Source: Paenibacillus sp. OK003 (GTDB taxonomy: Bacteria > Bacillota > Bacilli > Paenibacillales > Paenibacillaceae). Taken from it: a stretch of DNA of 64,000 nucleotides. Shown piece after piece: positions 8,236 through 16,650 of this stretch (position 1 is the first letter of the stretch; each line of letters begins with the position of its first letter). The notes beneath the pieces are model-generated. The model made no database searches and was not told where the DNA came from. It saw only the letters and a list, made by a program, of their open reading frames with translations. Made by a program: the position numbers and the translations under genes. The DNA lies in the NCBI RefSeq assembly GCF_900109515.1, contig NZ_FOBD01000022.1, forward strand, positions 1-64,000. Reading direction: 5' to 3'.

Positions 8236-9201
8236 CTAATGTGCCAAAGTGCTCTCAGGTTGATGTTCTGGCTGTTCCTTCACGACCGATCCGTCTTCCA
8301 GACGAATCCAGGTATCAAAGCTGCGTTGTCCCGCCTGCAATTGAATGACCCGTCCTCCGCGCAGCATGCCTTCCCTTCCATATGTACTGTGTCCACTCGA
8401 ACGCCCGTAGCAGAGACGAATGCCGTGGTAAGTCCCCTGAAAATCATTCACATGATCATGTCCGCAAAAGGTCCCCATCACATCGCCCATCTCCAGCAGT
8501 GCAGAGAACAGACCCGAGTTCACTTGGGCAGAGCAGACAGGTTCGTATTTGCTGCCGTAACAGATCTGTGTGTCCCACATGGACTGATATTCAGGAATCG
8601 GGATATGGAAAAACGCCAAGGCTGGGAGCTTCTCCCCGCGGCTGCGGCCGGGATTAACGCGTGTGGATTCAGACATCAGCCACTGGATCTGATTAGGCTG
8701 AATCCAGCCATAACCGGGAATGGACTCGAACTGGGAATAGTTCCCCGAATCGAGTAAATACAACACTGCTGCCGGACAGCCATCCGCTCCGGCAATCTCC
8801 AATGTGTAATTGCATAGTCCCGCAATCTCACGCGGTCCAGGTTCTGTCACGGTATGCGCATGCTCCTGAATCACATCCATTAATGCATCGGGGGTAATCC
8901 GATTCTCTGTATCATGGTTGCCATACACAAAAGCCCACGGAATACCACGCTCTTCCACTACAGACACAGCATCACGGAATGCCTGCTCCGGGTGTTCACA
9001 TTCCTTATTGCCAGGATCGACTGGTCCCGTGTAAATGACATCGCCTGTAAAGACAACCAGATCGGGCTGTTCCGCTTCAATGACCGTTTTCATTAATTGC
9101 CTGGTCCGAAGATCTTCAGGTCGCCCATCTTTCCAGTGTAGATCTGTAAACTGCACGATTTTGAATGCTCCATTTGCTTGAAAAGCAAGCTGACGTTTCA
9201 C
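8236..9201 (-). CDS. metallophosphoesterase (calcineurin-like)
   Basis: A 321-residue cytosolic calcineurin-like phosphoesterase. The metal-binding series is complete: FTDLHW near the start, VFTGDVIYTG, YGNHDTE, FFHIPIPEY and FCGHDHVND. It resembles the Icc/purple-phosphatase-like branch of fungi and Firmicutes. GTG at 9201 is chosen over ATG at 9225 because GGGAGG sits eight bases before it and the conserved domain starts shortly after. It is first in an operon with the EamA transporter and GH43 enzyme and lies opposite a DeoR-type regulator. Confidence 0.88.
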   Translation of the reverse strand: MKRQLAFQANGAFKIVQFTDLHWKDGRPEDLRTRQLMKTVIEAEQPDLVVFTGDVIYTGPVDPGNKECEHPEQAFRDAVSVVEERGIPWAFVYGNHDTENRITPDALMDVIQEHAHTVTEPGPREIAGLCNYTLEIAGADGCPAAVLYLLDSGNYSQFESIPGYGWIQPNQIQWLMSESTRVNPGRSRGEKLPALAFFHIPIPEYQSMWDTQICYGSKYEPVCSAQVNSGLFSALLEMGDVMGTFCGHDHVNDFQGTYHGIRLCYGRSSGHSTYGREGMLRGGRVIQLQAGQRSFDTWIRLEDGSVVKEQPEHQPESTLAH

Positions 9202-9282
9202 CCTTTTTCCTCCCTGATGATCCATGTACTATGGATTGAAGTTTTCAATGTTGTTTGTTGTGGTTTTACGTTGTTTTATATG

Positions 9283-9311
9283 ATCTTATCGTCACATCAT
9301 ATTGCTGTCAA
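9283..9311 (-). promoter_or_regulatory. sigma-A promoter of the phosphoesterase operon
   Basis: On the minus strand TTGACA (9311-9306), a 17-base spacer and TAAGAT (9288-9283) match the vegetative consensus well. The leader to the GTG at 9201 is AC-rich with repeated AACAAC words, a possible site for the divergent DeoR protein. Confidence 0.65.
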
Positions 9312-9365
9312 TACATATTAAGAACAGAATTTACTTCTCATTATACTCCTCATTACATTTCAAAA

Positions 9366-9394
9366 TTGACAAGGTCTTCTCTCCAACTTAAACT
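9366..9394 (+). promoter_or_regulatory. probable promoter of the DeoR gene
   Basis: TTGACA at 9366-9371, a 17-base spacer and TAAACT at 9389-9394. A run of AACAACAACAA follows, echoing the AC-rich leader of the divergent operon and a plausible autoregulatory site. Confidence 0.5.
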
Positions 9395-9472
9395 ATTAAA
9401 ACAACAACAATCCACACTATCTCACAACTCTAAAATAAATAGAACTTTATCGAAACTTCAGGAGGCACAAAC

Positions 9473-10243
9473 ATGTCTTTAACGTATGAAGAACGCAGAC
9501 ACACCATTCTTAACCAGCTTGCTACACAGGGCAAGGTTCAGGTACAGGTTCTGGCGGATCTGTTTCAGGTGTCTACGGAGACGATTCGGCGGGATCTGGA
9601 CCGACTTGAAAAGGAAGGCGAATTGCGCAAAGTATACGGAGGCGCTGTACGTGTACGCTCAGGCATGATCGAAGCCCCTTTTCAAAAGCGTGCGCAGCTT
9701 CAACTGAACGAAAAGCAGGCCATTGGCGTGGCAGCCGCCTCTCTGATTGAGGATGGAGAGACCATAATGCTGGACAATGGTACAACAACGCTGGAGATTA
9801 TGCGGCAGCTGCGACATCGGTCTCAGGTGACCGTCATAACCAACTCCGTCCCCATTCTTACCTGTGCGCTAGAGGAGTTTGCAGGCAAAATCATTTTCGC
9901 AGGAGGAGAAGTCACCCCGGTCGTACAAGCCTCTACTGGACCCATTGCTCATGAATTACTCAGTCAATTCAAAGTCAACAAGGCGTTCATCTCAGCAGGC
10001 GGAGTTTCGTTAACGGATGGGATCACAGATTATGTGCTGGAAGAGGCACTCATCTCCCGCAAAATGATGGAGCGTGCGGAGGAAGCCATTTTGGTAGCAG
10101 ATCATACCAAGTTTGGACGTTCAACCTTCGCCCAGATTGCACCTATAAATCAAATATCCATGGTGATCACGGATTCCGGATGTCCCACAGAATGGATAGA
10201 TGCTCTTCACCAAATGGAAATCGACATGGTTCACAGCATTTGA
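9473..10243 (+). CDS. DeoR/GlpR-family transcriptional regulator
   Basis: A 256-residue repressor. The N-terminal winged helix includes LADLFQVSTETIRRDLDRLE (about residues 25-44) and the wing GELRKVYGGAV. The remainder is a DeoR sensor domain of the sugar-phosphate isomerase fold, with DNGTTTLEIMRQL and ITNSVPILTCAL. The effector is typically a phosphorylated sugar. The ATG follows AGGAGG. It is divergent from the phosphoesterase-EamA-GH43 operon, which is its most likely target. Confidence 0.92.
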   Translation: MSLTYEERRHTILNQLATQGKVQVQVLADLFQVSTETIRRDLDRLEKEGELRKVYGGAVRVRSGMIEAPFQKRAQLQLNEKQAIGVAAASLIEDGETIMLDNGTTTLEIMRQLRHRSQVTVITNSVPILTCALEEFAGKIIFAGGEVTPVVQASTGPIAHELLSQFKVNKAFISAGGVSLTDGITDYVLEEALISRKMMERAEEAILVADHTKFGRSTFAQIAPINQISMVITDSGCPTEWIDALHQMEIDMVHSI

Positions 10244-10273
10244 CAATGTGAGCCATTTTCTATATTTTAGAAG

Positions 10274-10290
10274 TATAATGATCGTTCTAT
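10274..10290 (+). promoter_or_regulatory. TetR operator, copy 1
   Basis: TATAATGATCGTTCTAT lies upstream of the TetR gene and is repeated exactly upstream of the MFS gene. The core AATGATCGTT is an imperfect palindrome, and the 5' part doubles as a -10 hexamer (TATAAT). This fits binding of a TetR dimer over the promoter. Confidence 0.75.
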
Positions 10291-10319
10291 TTTATTCTGA
10301 AAGGAGCGTATCACTTCTT

Positions 10320-10850
10320 ATGAGCAGCAAAAAGGAAATGCTGTTGAACGTGGCTGAGGAATTGTTCTACCTGCACGGCTTTCATTCCATCGGCTTGAAG
10401 CGAATCATCACAGATGCCGGGATCGCCATCATGACGTTATATAATCACTTCAACTCCAAGGATGATCTCATTGTTGAAGTACTTCGGCGGCGCGAACAGC
10501 GCTATCTGGAACAGTTGCGGCAGTATGCCGACAACAAAGCGCAGCCCGTATTCCTCAATTTGGCGGAAGGACATGCACGCTGGTTGATGGAGCATGAGTC
10601 GAGAGGATGTTTGTTTCTGCGTGCTAAGGAGGAATTTGGCGGAGATCCAGACAACGTCATCGTACAAACTGTCAACGCGCATAAGAAACATGTGATGACC
10701 TTGATCAAAAATCTTGATCCTGCCGCAAGTGACCGTGCAGTGCTGCAATTTAACCTGCTGCTGGAAGGTTCTACCGCACTCGCTGAGACAGAAAATGTAA
10801 ATAGCGTATGTGAGGAACTCATTCACATGACGCAGAATAGTTTCAAGTAG
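10320..10850 (+). CDS. TetR/AcrR-family regulator
   Basis: A 176-residue regulator. The N-terminal helix-turn-helix (residues 4-50: LLNVAEELFYLHGFHSIGLK, then IMTLYNHFNSKDDLIVEVL) is canonical for TetR. The C-terminal ligand domain has the GCLFLRAKEEFG segment common in the group. ATG at 10320 is preferred over an upstream in-frame ATG at 10200 because AAGGAG at 10301 and the operator lie between them. It is followed by a terminator and then by an MFS transporter with the same operator, so it probably represses itself and the transporter. Confidence 0.9.
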   Translation: MSSKKEMLLNVAEELFYLHGFHSIGLKRIITDAGIAIMTLYNHFNSKDDLIVEVLRRREQRYLEQLRQYADNKAQPVFLNLAEGHARWLMEHESRGCLFLRAKEEFGGDPDNVIVQTVNAHKKHVMTLIKNLDPAASDRAVLQFNLLLEGSTALAETENVNSVCEELIHMTQNSFK

Positions 10851-10861
10851 TCCCACACCGG

Positions 10862-10890
10862 GTGAGTTAGTAGTTCAACTCACTTTTTTA
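10862..10890 (+). terminator. terminator between the TetR and MFS genes
   Basis: GTGAGTT (10862-10868) pairs with AACTCAC (10877-10883) and is followed by TTTTTTA. It separates the two genes into individual transcripts, which explains why each has its own operator. Confidence 0.75.
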
Positions 10891-10902
10891 TTTCAACAAA
10901 AA

Positions 10903-10919
10903 TATAATGATCGTTCTAT
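10903..10919 (+). promoter_or_regulatory. TetR operator, copy 2
   Basis: TATAATGATCGTTCTAT, identical to 10274-10290 over 17 bases, 19 bases before the MFS start codon at 10939. Confidence 0.75.
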
Positions 10920-10938
10920 CTAAAAGGCGGTGGATTTG

Positions 10939-12045
10939 ATGAAAAAAATTATTTTCCCAGGGATTACCCTTATCGCTGTATGTTATGCATTCGGGAGATT
11001 CAGCTATGGGCTGTTTATGCCGGAAATTTCGGAAGCACTCCAACTGGACGATGCCCAATCCGGAGCAATCAATTCCGCAACCTACATTGCGTACTGTCTG
11101 TCTCTACTTAGTGCCCCTCTGTTAATTAATCGCATCGGGCACTATCATGTCATTCAAATCGCGGGTGTTAGCGCTGTGCTCGGTTTATTAGGCATTGCCT
11201 TGTCTCTAAACGCGTTTGTTCTCACACTCGGCGTGTTTCTCGCCGGATTAAGTACAGGCTTGGCCTCTCCTGCATTGGGTAACACCGTCTATGCTGAGCT
11301 TGCACCTGAGCAGCAAGCCAGGGGGAACAGCTGGATTAACACAGGTACCAGCTTTGGCATTATTGTATCCGGTCCGATCTACTGGCTGTTCACCGAGTAT
11401 TGGCGTTTTACCTACATCTTCTTTGCTGTTCTGGGTGTTGTAGTAGTGTTATGGAATAGACGTGTTATTTCCCCACGCAAAACAGAGCCTTGTACCAAGT
11501 CCCTCTGGGCATGCATGAAGCCGACCAGACCCGGTGTGGCTCTGCTCATGGCTTCCCTTCTGACAGGTATCAGTTCTGCGATCTATTGGACCTTTGCCCG
11601 AAACTTCCTCACCGACGAAAAAGGGGCCTCCGATTCGGAAGCCGTACTGTTCTGGATTGTGATGGGGATTATGGGGATACTCGGCGGGTGTGCTGGCCGG
11701 ATTATTGAACGCATCGAAATTGGATGGTCCTATCGGATAGGCCTTCTGCTCTTGTCTGTTTCACTTGGCGTTATCCTTCTTCCATCGATGGCCGCCAGCC
11801 CGGTCTCAGCTGTTATGTTTGGCAGTACCTATATATTTCTGACCAGTGTATTCATCGTGTGGGCGACCAGGTTATTTCGTCCAAATACGTCCATCGGAAT
11901 CAGCCTTGCTTTTCTCGCGCTCGGTGCGGGGCAGTTCATTGGATCATCGATAGCGGGGTACACCATTGAGATGTTCTCCAACACGACAGCATTTCTGGCC
12001 TTTGCTGTACTGGGTCTGTTCGGATTACTTATTCGGGTGAAATAG
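10939..12045 (+). CDS. MFS transporter, YbfB/YjiJ-like
   Basis: A 368-residue, 12-helix major facilitator. The N-terminal AVCYAFGRFSYGLFMPEI and AINSATYIAYCLS match the YbfB/YjiJ branch. Substrate unknown; efflux of a compound sensed by the TetR protein is likely. ATG at 10939 is chosen because AAAGGCGG ends eight bases upstream; a GTG at 10930 would overlap that ribosome site. It carries the same operator as the regulator gene. Confidence 0.9.
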   Translation: MKKIIFPGITLIAVCYAFGRFSYGLFMPEISEALQLDDAQSGAINSATYIAYCLSLLSAPLLINRIGHYHVIQIAGVSAVLGLLGIALSLNAFVLTLGVFLAGLSTGLASPALGNTVYAELAPEQQARGNSWINTGTSFGIIVSGPIYWLFTEYWRFTYIFFAVLGVVVVLWNRRVISPRKTEPCTKSLWACMKPTRPGVALLMASLLTGISSAIYWTFARNFLTDEKGASDSEAVLFWIVMGIMGILGGCAGRIIERIEIGWSYRIGLLLLSVSLGVILLPSMAASPVSAVMFGSTYIFLTSVFIVWATRLFRPNTSIGISLAFLALGAGQFIGSSIAGYTIEMFSNTTAFLAFAVLGLFGLLIRVK

Positions 12046-12172
12046 CCAGACCCTTATCCTACAAACAAGCAAACCAACAGACTATACATCCGCTGCACAT
12101 CTGAAACCCATATGCCCAGTAGATGTATCAGGCGAAAAGTGTATTTGCCAATATCCTTATCTGTTTCGCATG

Positions 12173-12718
12173 TCAATAACGTTGACGATATGGTCTGATA
12201 ATTCTCTCGTTCCACACCTGTACTTCGATATACCGCTCCGGTCCGAGATCACCCTGTTGATTCCATTCCTGAGGCCATCCATAGGAATGAATAATGTCCA
12301 GTATTTCATCTTTCGTGTAAACCTGCTTACGGTAGGGTTTATCATCCATATAACGCATCGTTGGAAACAAATCACCGTAGGTAAAACTTACGGATTCATC
12401 AGGAAGATCCTTCCATGAGATCGTGACCCAATCCGGTTCGGTATACCAAGATTTCAACCATGTGCATGCACCCAGCGTCATATAGTGAGGATAACGGTTG
12501 GTCGGTTTCCCACCTTTGGAGATAAACTGCTCGTACGCTTGCCGCTCAAGTTCTCTGCGAATCATCATGTAATCTGCTGATCGCTGACTGGCAAAATTCT
12601 CGCCTTCCTGCCGGATACGCTGCGCAACCTCTTCTGCATCCTGCTCGGACAGACTGGAGAGATTGCGGAATGGTCCAACCCTTTTGTCAAAATAATGATA
12701 CGCTTTCAGATCTGTCAT
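12173..12718 (-). CDS. hypothetical protein, 181 residues
   Basis: A soluble, charged, tryptophan- and tyrosine-rich protein with no signal sequence. An N-terminal helical part (SEQDAEEVAQRIRQEGENFA) is followed by a probably beta-rich part with PHYMTLGACTWLKSWY and SFTYGDLFPTMRY. I do not recognise the family. The ATG start follows GGAGG closely. It is a single gene between the MFS gene and a non-coding interval. The ribosome site and open frame make it a convincing gene. Confidence 0.75.
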   Translation of the reverse strand: MTDLKAYHYFDKRVGPFRNLSSLSEQDAEEVAQRIRQEGENFASQRSADYMMIRRELERQAYEQFISKGGKPTNRYPHYMTLGACTWLKSWYTEPDWVTISWKDLPDESVSFTYGDLFPTMRYMDDKPYRKQVYTKDEILDIIHSYGWPQEWNQQGDLGPERYIEVQVWNERIIRPYRQRY

Positions 12719-12852
12719 ACGGCACCACCTCCATGTACATCTCTTCGTCCCCCATTTTCGTTAGTCATAGTGTACATCATGCCAACATGTATGAAAATAA
12801 CTATAGTAAACCATTCCCTCTGGTGCACTATGCCATTTCAATTACAGTACCA

Positions 12853-12902
12853 TCTTCCGATCGCTGCTTCACTTCTCCAGAATGATTCAGCACTCTCCGT
12901 CC
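12853..12902 (-). repeat. short deleted copy of dispersed repeat family 1
   Basis: CTTCCGATCGCTG is joined directly to CTTCACTTCTCCAG and ends in CTCTCCGT. These are the two ends of the longer repeat at 28099-28250, with the central 100 or so bases missing. Confidence 0.6.
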
Positions 12903-12964
12903 AATAAGTGATAAACTAATAAAAAGGCATTTATCTTCAACAGGCTTAAAGGGAGGTTGTGTGT

Positions 12965-13234
12965 ATGTTAGGCATCAAAGTACAGCAAGTACAGAATCAA
13001 CTCATCATCCGTTGGCAGCTTTCCAAAATAGAAATTCCCATCTCAGATATTAAAGCAGTTACCCTTGATGATACATATGGTGGAAGTGAGCCTTCAGCCG
13101 TTCGAATCGGCTCAGCGTATGGCGCTTCCGAAACAATTCTAATCCGCACAACCCATCAATCCTACATCTTGTTTACTTCCAATGAGGCTTTATTTCCAAA
13201 AATCAGTGCCATGCTTTCCAATAATGCAGGTTAG
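12965..13234 (+). CDS. SunI/YnzG-like protein (bacterial PH fold)
   Basis: An 89-residue protein closely resembling SunI/YnzG of Bacillus. LIIRWQLSKIEIPISDIKAV, LDDTYGG, AVRIGSAYGASETILIRT and SYILFTSN are its strands in order. SunI protects producers against the glycocin sublancin. This copy lacks an evident membrane helix and no bacteriocin gene is nearby, so immunity is not implied. ATG at 12965 follows AAAGGGAGG with an eight-base spacer; an upstream GTG in frame overlaps that site. Confidence 0.82.
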   Translation: MLGIKVQQVQNQLIIRWQLSKIEIPISDIKAVTLDDTYGGSEPSAVRIGSAYGASETILIRTTHQSYILFTSNEALFPKISAMLSNNAG

Positions 13235-13653
13235 CTCTTTATTCAGACCTCATTCCTCCACAAGAAAGACGTCTCATATAAAAGGTGCTATCTCGATAGG
13301 GCTTCACATATCGGTAACCGTGGCCGCACGGCTGGTGAGCGAAATTCGTCAAACTTGCAACGTGCTAACGAATCTAGCGCACCTTAAACGTCCGATTCTC
13401 AAGGCATGCCAATTTTAACGAACTTCAGTGACGTTATTTCGGTGCAAACACAGCGTCAAAGCCTAAAAAGCGACGCAATCCATGAAATAACGTCTCTGGG
13501 ATTCGTTACATCTCAGAATAATGTAAATGAGAGCGAATAACATGTGTAAGTTACGTTAGGCCAAATCAACGCGAACAAGAGGCGTCCACCGTCATGTTCA
13601 TGACTTATGGGACACCCCCCTTTTTTAAGTTAGTAGAAGTTCAGATGATAGCC
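13235..13653. repeat. non-coding gap with family-2 repeats
   Basis: This 419-base gap has no convincing gene. It holds family-2 units at 13416-13440 (reverse), 13484-13509 (AATAACGTCTCTGGGATTCG) and 13533-13560 (AATAACATGTGTAAGTTACG). A weaker one lies near 13362-13390. The units at 13416 and 13484 face each other and could form a large stem. Confidence 0.6.
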
Positions 13654-14616
13654 CTATCTCCAACTCCACTTCGGTAATTGATCCAGCGTAATGACTTCTT
13701 CACTATTATATACTTCCTTCAAATACGCCACGGTATTATGATTGCCACCCTTTAGGAATTCTCCCGTCCAGGTACAGAACCAGCTCCAGTGTACACCTTG
13801 CTCTTTCATTTGCTTTGGGTCAGGAATGGAGCCGTTCTCGGCTAAGGCAATGATTTTGCTGTCATTCACCAGTTCACGCAGATTTTCATAACGCTTAGCT
13901 AATGGGCTGTGATCACCTGCTTCTGGATACACATCCACACTCACAATATCCACCACATCGTCACCCGGATACCAATCCGGCTTTTCCGAGTTCCACACCC
14001 AGATCAGATTACCCAGCTCATACGTGTTGACCAATTGATCATACATTAGGCGGTATAACTTTTTGGCAGGTTCAGGTCCTTGGGCTCCCCACCAGAACCA
14101 GCCTCCTTCCGCTTCATGAAGCGGCCGAAATAACACAGGCACCCCAGCCTCCTTGAGTTCTTGCAGATGTACTGCAATGGCATCGATATCCCGGATCAAT
14201 AAGGTATACTCTTGCGATTCAGGATGAGCCAATGCTGAAGCGAGATCGTAGGTGGTGGCATCCGTATAGAAACCGCGCCACCATTCTTTGCCTGGTTCAT
14301 CTATCAGATGAGTAGGTGCATTCCAATGCCAACACAATGTCACAATTCCGCCTTGCTGATTCCATGCAATCGCATCCCGAATCTCCTGAGAGATCGCGCC
14401 GCGTTCTGTCCTTGATGGAGAATAATCCATGAGATCGAATCCAATTACCGCCGGCTTGCGGCCTGTATTCTCATTAATCCAGTTCAGATTGCCGTAATCC
14501 TGCTGACCTGACAGTACCCCTTTTCCATAACGCTCCGCCAAGTACTTCATCAGTTCTCTAGCCTCGGAAGTCGCATCTTTATTCACTAAATAACCGCTTA
14601 TCTTTTGCTCCGTCAT
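13654..14616 (-). CDS. GH26 beta-mannanase-like glycoside hydrolase
   Basis: A 320-residue GH26 TIM-barrel. LCWHWNAP, FRPLHEAEGGWFWWG and ALAENGSIP are family signatures. By homology E168 (in LHEAEGG) is the acid/base and E260 (in LAENG) the nucleophile. No signal peptide follows the chosen start, so it may act inside the cell on imported manno-oligosaccharides. The ATG at 14616 has GGGGGA just upstream; extension to TTG at 14715 adds 33 unlikely residues and overlaps the permease stop. It is the last gene of the large transport operon. Confidence 0.9.
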   Translation of the reverse strand: MTEQKISGYLVNKDATSEARELMKYLAERYGKGVLSGQQDYGNLNWINENTGRKPAVIGFDLMDYSPSRTERGAISQEIRDAIAWNQQGGIVTLCWHWNAPTHLIDEPGKEWWRGFYTDATTYDLASALAHPESQEYTLLIRDIDAIAVHLQELKEAGVPVLFRPLHEAEGGWFWWGAQGPEPAKKLYRLMYDQLVNTYELGNLIWVWNSEKPDWYPGDDVVDIVSVDVYPEAGDHSPLAKRYENLRELVNDSKIIALAENGSIPDPKQMKEQGVHWSWFCTWTGEFLKGGNHNTVAYLKEVYNSEEVITLDQLPKWSWR

Positions 14617-14707
14617 TGAGAATCCCCCATTCCAAGGCAGGGTACATAGCGACCCAAATATCAAAAACACCCGAATTACGCATCCTATACGACTACGCCA
14701 AGCCCGG

Positions 14708-15718
14708 TTAACCAACTACACCTGAGCGTTCAATACTTTCCACGAAATAGCGCTGTACAAATAAATACAAAATAATGAGCGGTGCAATCGCCAGCAGAAT
14801 TCCTGTATCCACGATCATGGCAACATAATTGGGGTCTGCCTTCATGCCCGAGTTTGAGCCAAAACCCATCAATTGGGGAATTAACTGGTTCGCCTGGGCA
14901 GGCAATGAAGCCACCTTCAGCGAGATAAGCGGGCTTTCACTCATGAATAGCGCGGAATAGAACATATCGTTGTACTGCCAGACAAACGAGAACAGAATGA
15001 CTGTGATCAGCGGTGAAATGGCGTTCGGCAGCATAATTCGGGCAAATGTCCGAAATCCGCCTGCTCCATCAATCAACGCAGCTTCTTCAATTTCCTTGGG
15101 CATGCCCTTGAAGAACTGGCGGAAAATATAAATGAACAGCCCCGCCTTCAGCCCACCAGCCGTAGCCGCAGTAATCATCGACGGCCAGTATGTATTCAGC
15201 AGGTTGATCCCTTCTCGCCCCGTGAACAGCCGAATCATGCCGAGAAAATCAAAGTTGCGGAAATGCAGATACATGGGCACCATCAGGGTGCTTGTCGGTA
15301 CTAAAATAGTGAGGATGACTAATACAAACAGCACATTGCTGCCGGGAAAAGAAAAGCGGGCGAAGCCGTACCCGGCTAACGCACAGGATATCGCTGTGAG
15401 CAGCGTTGTAATCGTGACGAACAACAACGTATTCGCCAGCAAAGGTAAATAATCCATCACCTGCGCCGCAAGCTTGATATTATCCAGCGTAAAATGCTGG
15501 GGAATCATATAGATGGTCGGATTATAGATATCCTGTTTATCTTTGAACGCAACCGAGATTTTAAGAAACAATGGATACAAAATAATAAATGAAATACCAA
15601 TAATCAATGCATATCTGAAGATGGAATACAGGAGGTCCGATGTCTTGTTTCGTACCCTCTGCATGCGGTAGTTCTCTTTCGGAACCACCACCATGCGATC
15701 CGTTCCCGACACAGCCAT
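14708..15718 (-). CDS. carbohydrate ABC transporter permease (MalG/AraQ type)
   Basis: A 336-residue inner-membrane permease of the CUT1 class with six helices. The ATPase-docking EAA loop reads EEAALIDGAGGFRTFARIMLP (about residues 236-256). An N-terminal extension of about 30 residues precedes the first helix. The ATG follows AAGGAGG. It pairs with the permease just upstream (15751), and the two probably form one heterodimer. No ATPase is encoded in the operon, as is common for Firmicute sugar importers sharing MsmX/MsmK. Confidence 0.92.
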   Translation of the reverse strand: MAVSGTDRMVVVPKENYRMQRVRNKTSDLLYSIFRYALIIGISFIILYPLFLKISVAFKDKQDIYNPTIYMIPQHFTLDNIKLAAQVMDYLPLLANTLLFVTITTLLTAISCALAGYGFARFSFPGSNVLFVLVILTILVPTSTLMVPMYLHFRNFDFLGMIRLFTGREGINLLNTYWPSMITAATAGGLKAGLFIYIFRQFFKGMPKEIEEAALIDGAGGFRTFARIMLPNAISPLITVILFSFVWQYNDMFYSALFMSESPLISLKVASLPAQANQLIPQLMGFGSNSGMKADPNYVAMIVDTGILLAIAPLIILYLFVQRYFVESIERSGVVG

Positions 15719-15750
15719 AGTCTCATGCCTCCTTCAACGTTCGTTAGCTT

Positions 15751-16650
15751 TCAGTTGTAATGAACCCGTCGTGACAGTACCCATCCCACAACAACCAATA
15801 CCAGACCGATGACCAGCGTATACAGCCAGGACATGGCTGAGCTCAGACCAAAGTTCTGGGTTTTAAACGCCGTCTGGTAGATGGCCTCCGTCACCGGGCT
15901 GCCTGCAAAGGAATCAATAATTGTATAGATGACATTCGTCAGGATCAATGGACTCACCATCGGAAACGTAATTTTCCAGAAGGATTCATAGGCCGTTGCA
16001 CCTTCAATTTTGGCCACTTCATACATTGAGCCGGGTACCGATTGCAGCGCAGCGAGGAAGATCAGAATCTGTACGCCGGAGCTGCTGACAATATCGTAAA
16101 TACGCATGATGGCTTCCACGATGTAATCGACATAAGCCATTGGCAGCCCCACATCATTCAGCATTCGGACGATTGAAACGACGTTGAACGAAGCTCCCCC
16201 CTCCGCCGACGAATCCACTGCACTGATGTCTCCCATCAGATTGATCAGACCTGCGGACTCGGCCGCCGCCACCGCACTGGAGGCCAGAATGACCGGCAGG
16301 AAGAAGATCGCACGCGCCATCGTTCTGCCCTTGAATTTCTGGTTAAGCAGTGTCGCCGTAAATAAACTGAAGAATAGAATCATCGGCACATTCAGCAGCA
16401 TCGCTCCGACCGAATCCACCAGAATCCGGTTAAATGTTGCATCGACCAGGATGGCATCTTTGAAATTTTTCAAACCGACAAAATCCAGTACATAGCCTCC
16501 TGGGGCAACCGACAGATTGCTCAAACTGAACCGGATCGATTGCAGCAGCGGCGTAGCGAACAAGAAGATGAAACCAATCAGCCAGGGCGAAATAAACGCA
16601 AGGCCAAGCAGCGCTCTCCGTGATTTCAAGGATAAACGAAGGGTTCTCAT
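15751..16650 (-). CDS. carbohydrate ABC transporter permease (MalF/UgpA type)
   Basis: A 299-residue permease with six helices and the EAA loop YEVAKIEGATAYESFWKITF. The insert between helices 3 and 4 (AGLINLMGDISAVDSSAEGG) is longer than usual. Its ATG overlaps the stop of the DUF5696 gene by four bases, indicating translational coupling. It forms the second of the two permease pairs in this operon. Confidence 0.92.
   Translation of the reverse strand: MRTLRLSLKSRRALLGLAFISPWLIGFIFLFATPLLQSIRFSLSNLSVAPGGYVLDFVGLKNFKDAILVDATFNRILVDSVGAMLLNVPMILFFSLFTATLLNQKFKGRTMARAIFFLPVILASSAVAAAESAGLINLMGDISAVDSSAEGGASFNVVSIVRMLNDVGLPMAYVDYIVEAIMRIYDIVSSSGVQILIFLAALQSVPGSMYEVAKIEGATAYESFWKITFPMVSPLILTNVIYTIIDSFAGSPVTEAIYQTAFKTQNFGLSSAMSWLYTLVIGLVLVVVGWVLSRRVHYN

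Noticed and set aside
8239..8757. 172-codon plus-strand frame
   Set aside because: Antisense to the metallophosphoesterase metal motifs.
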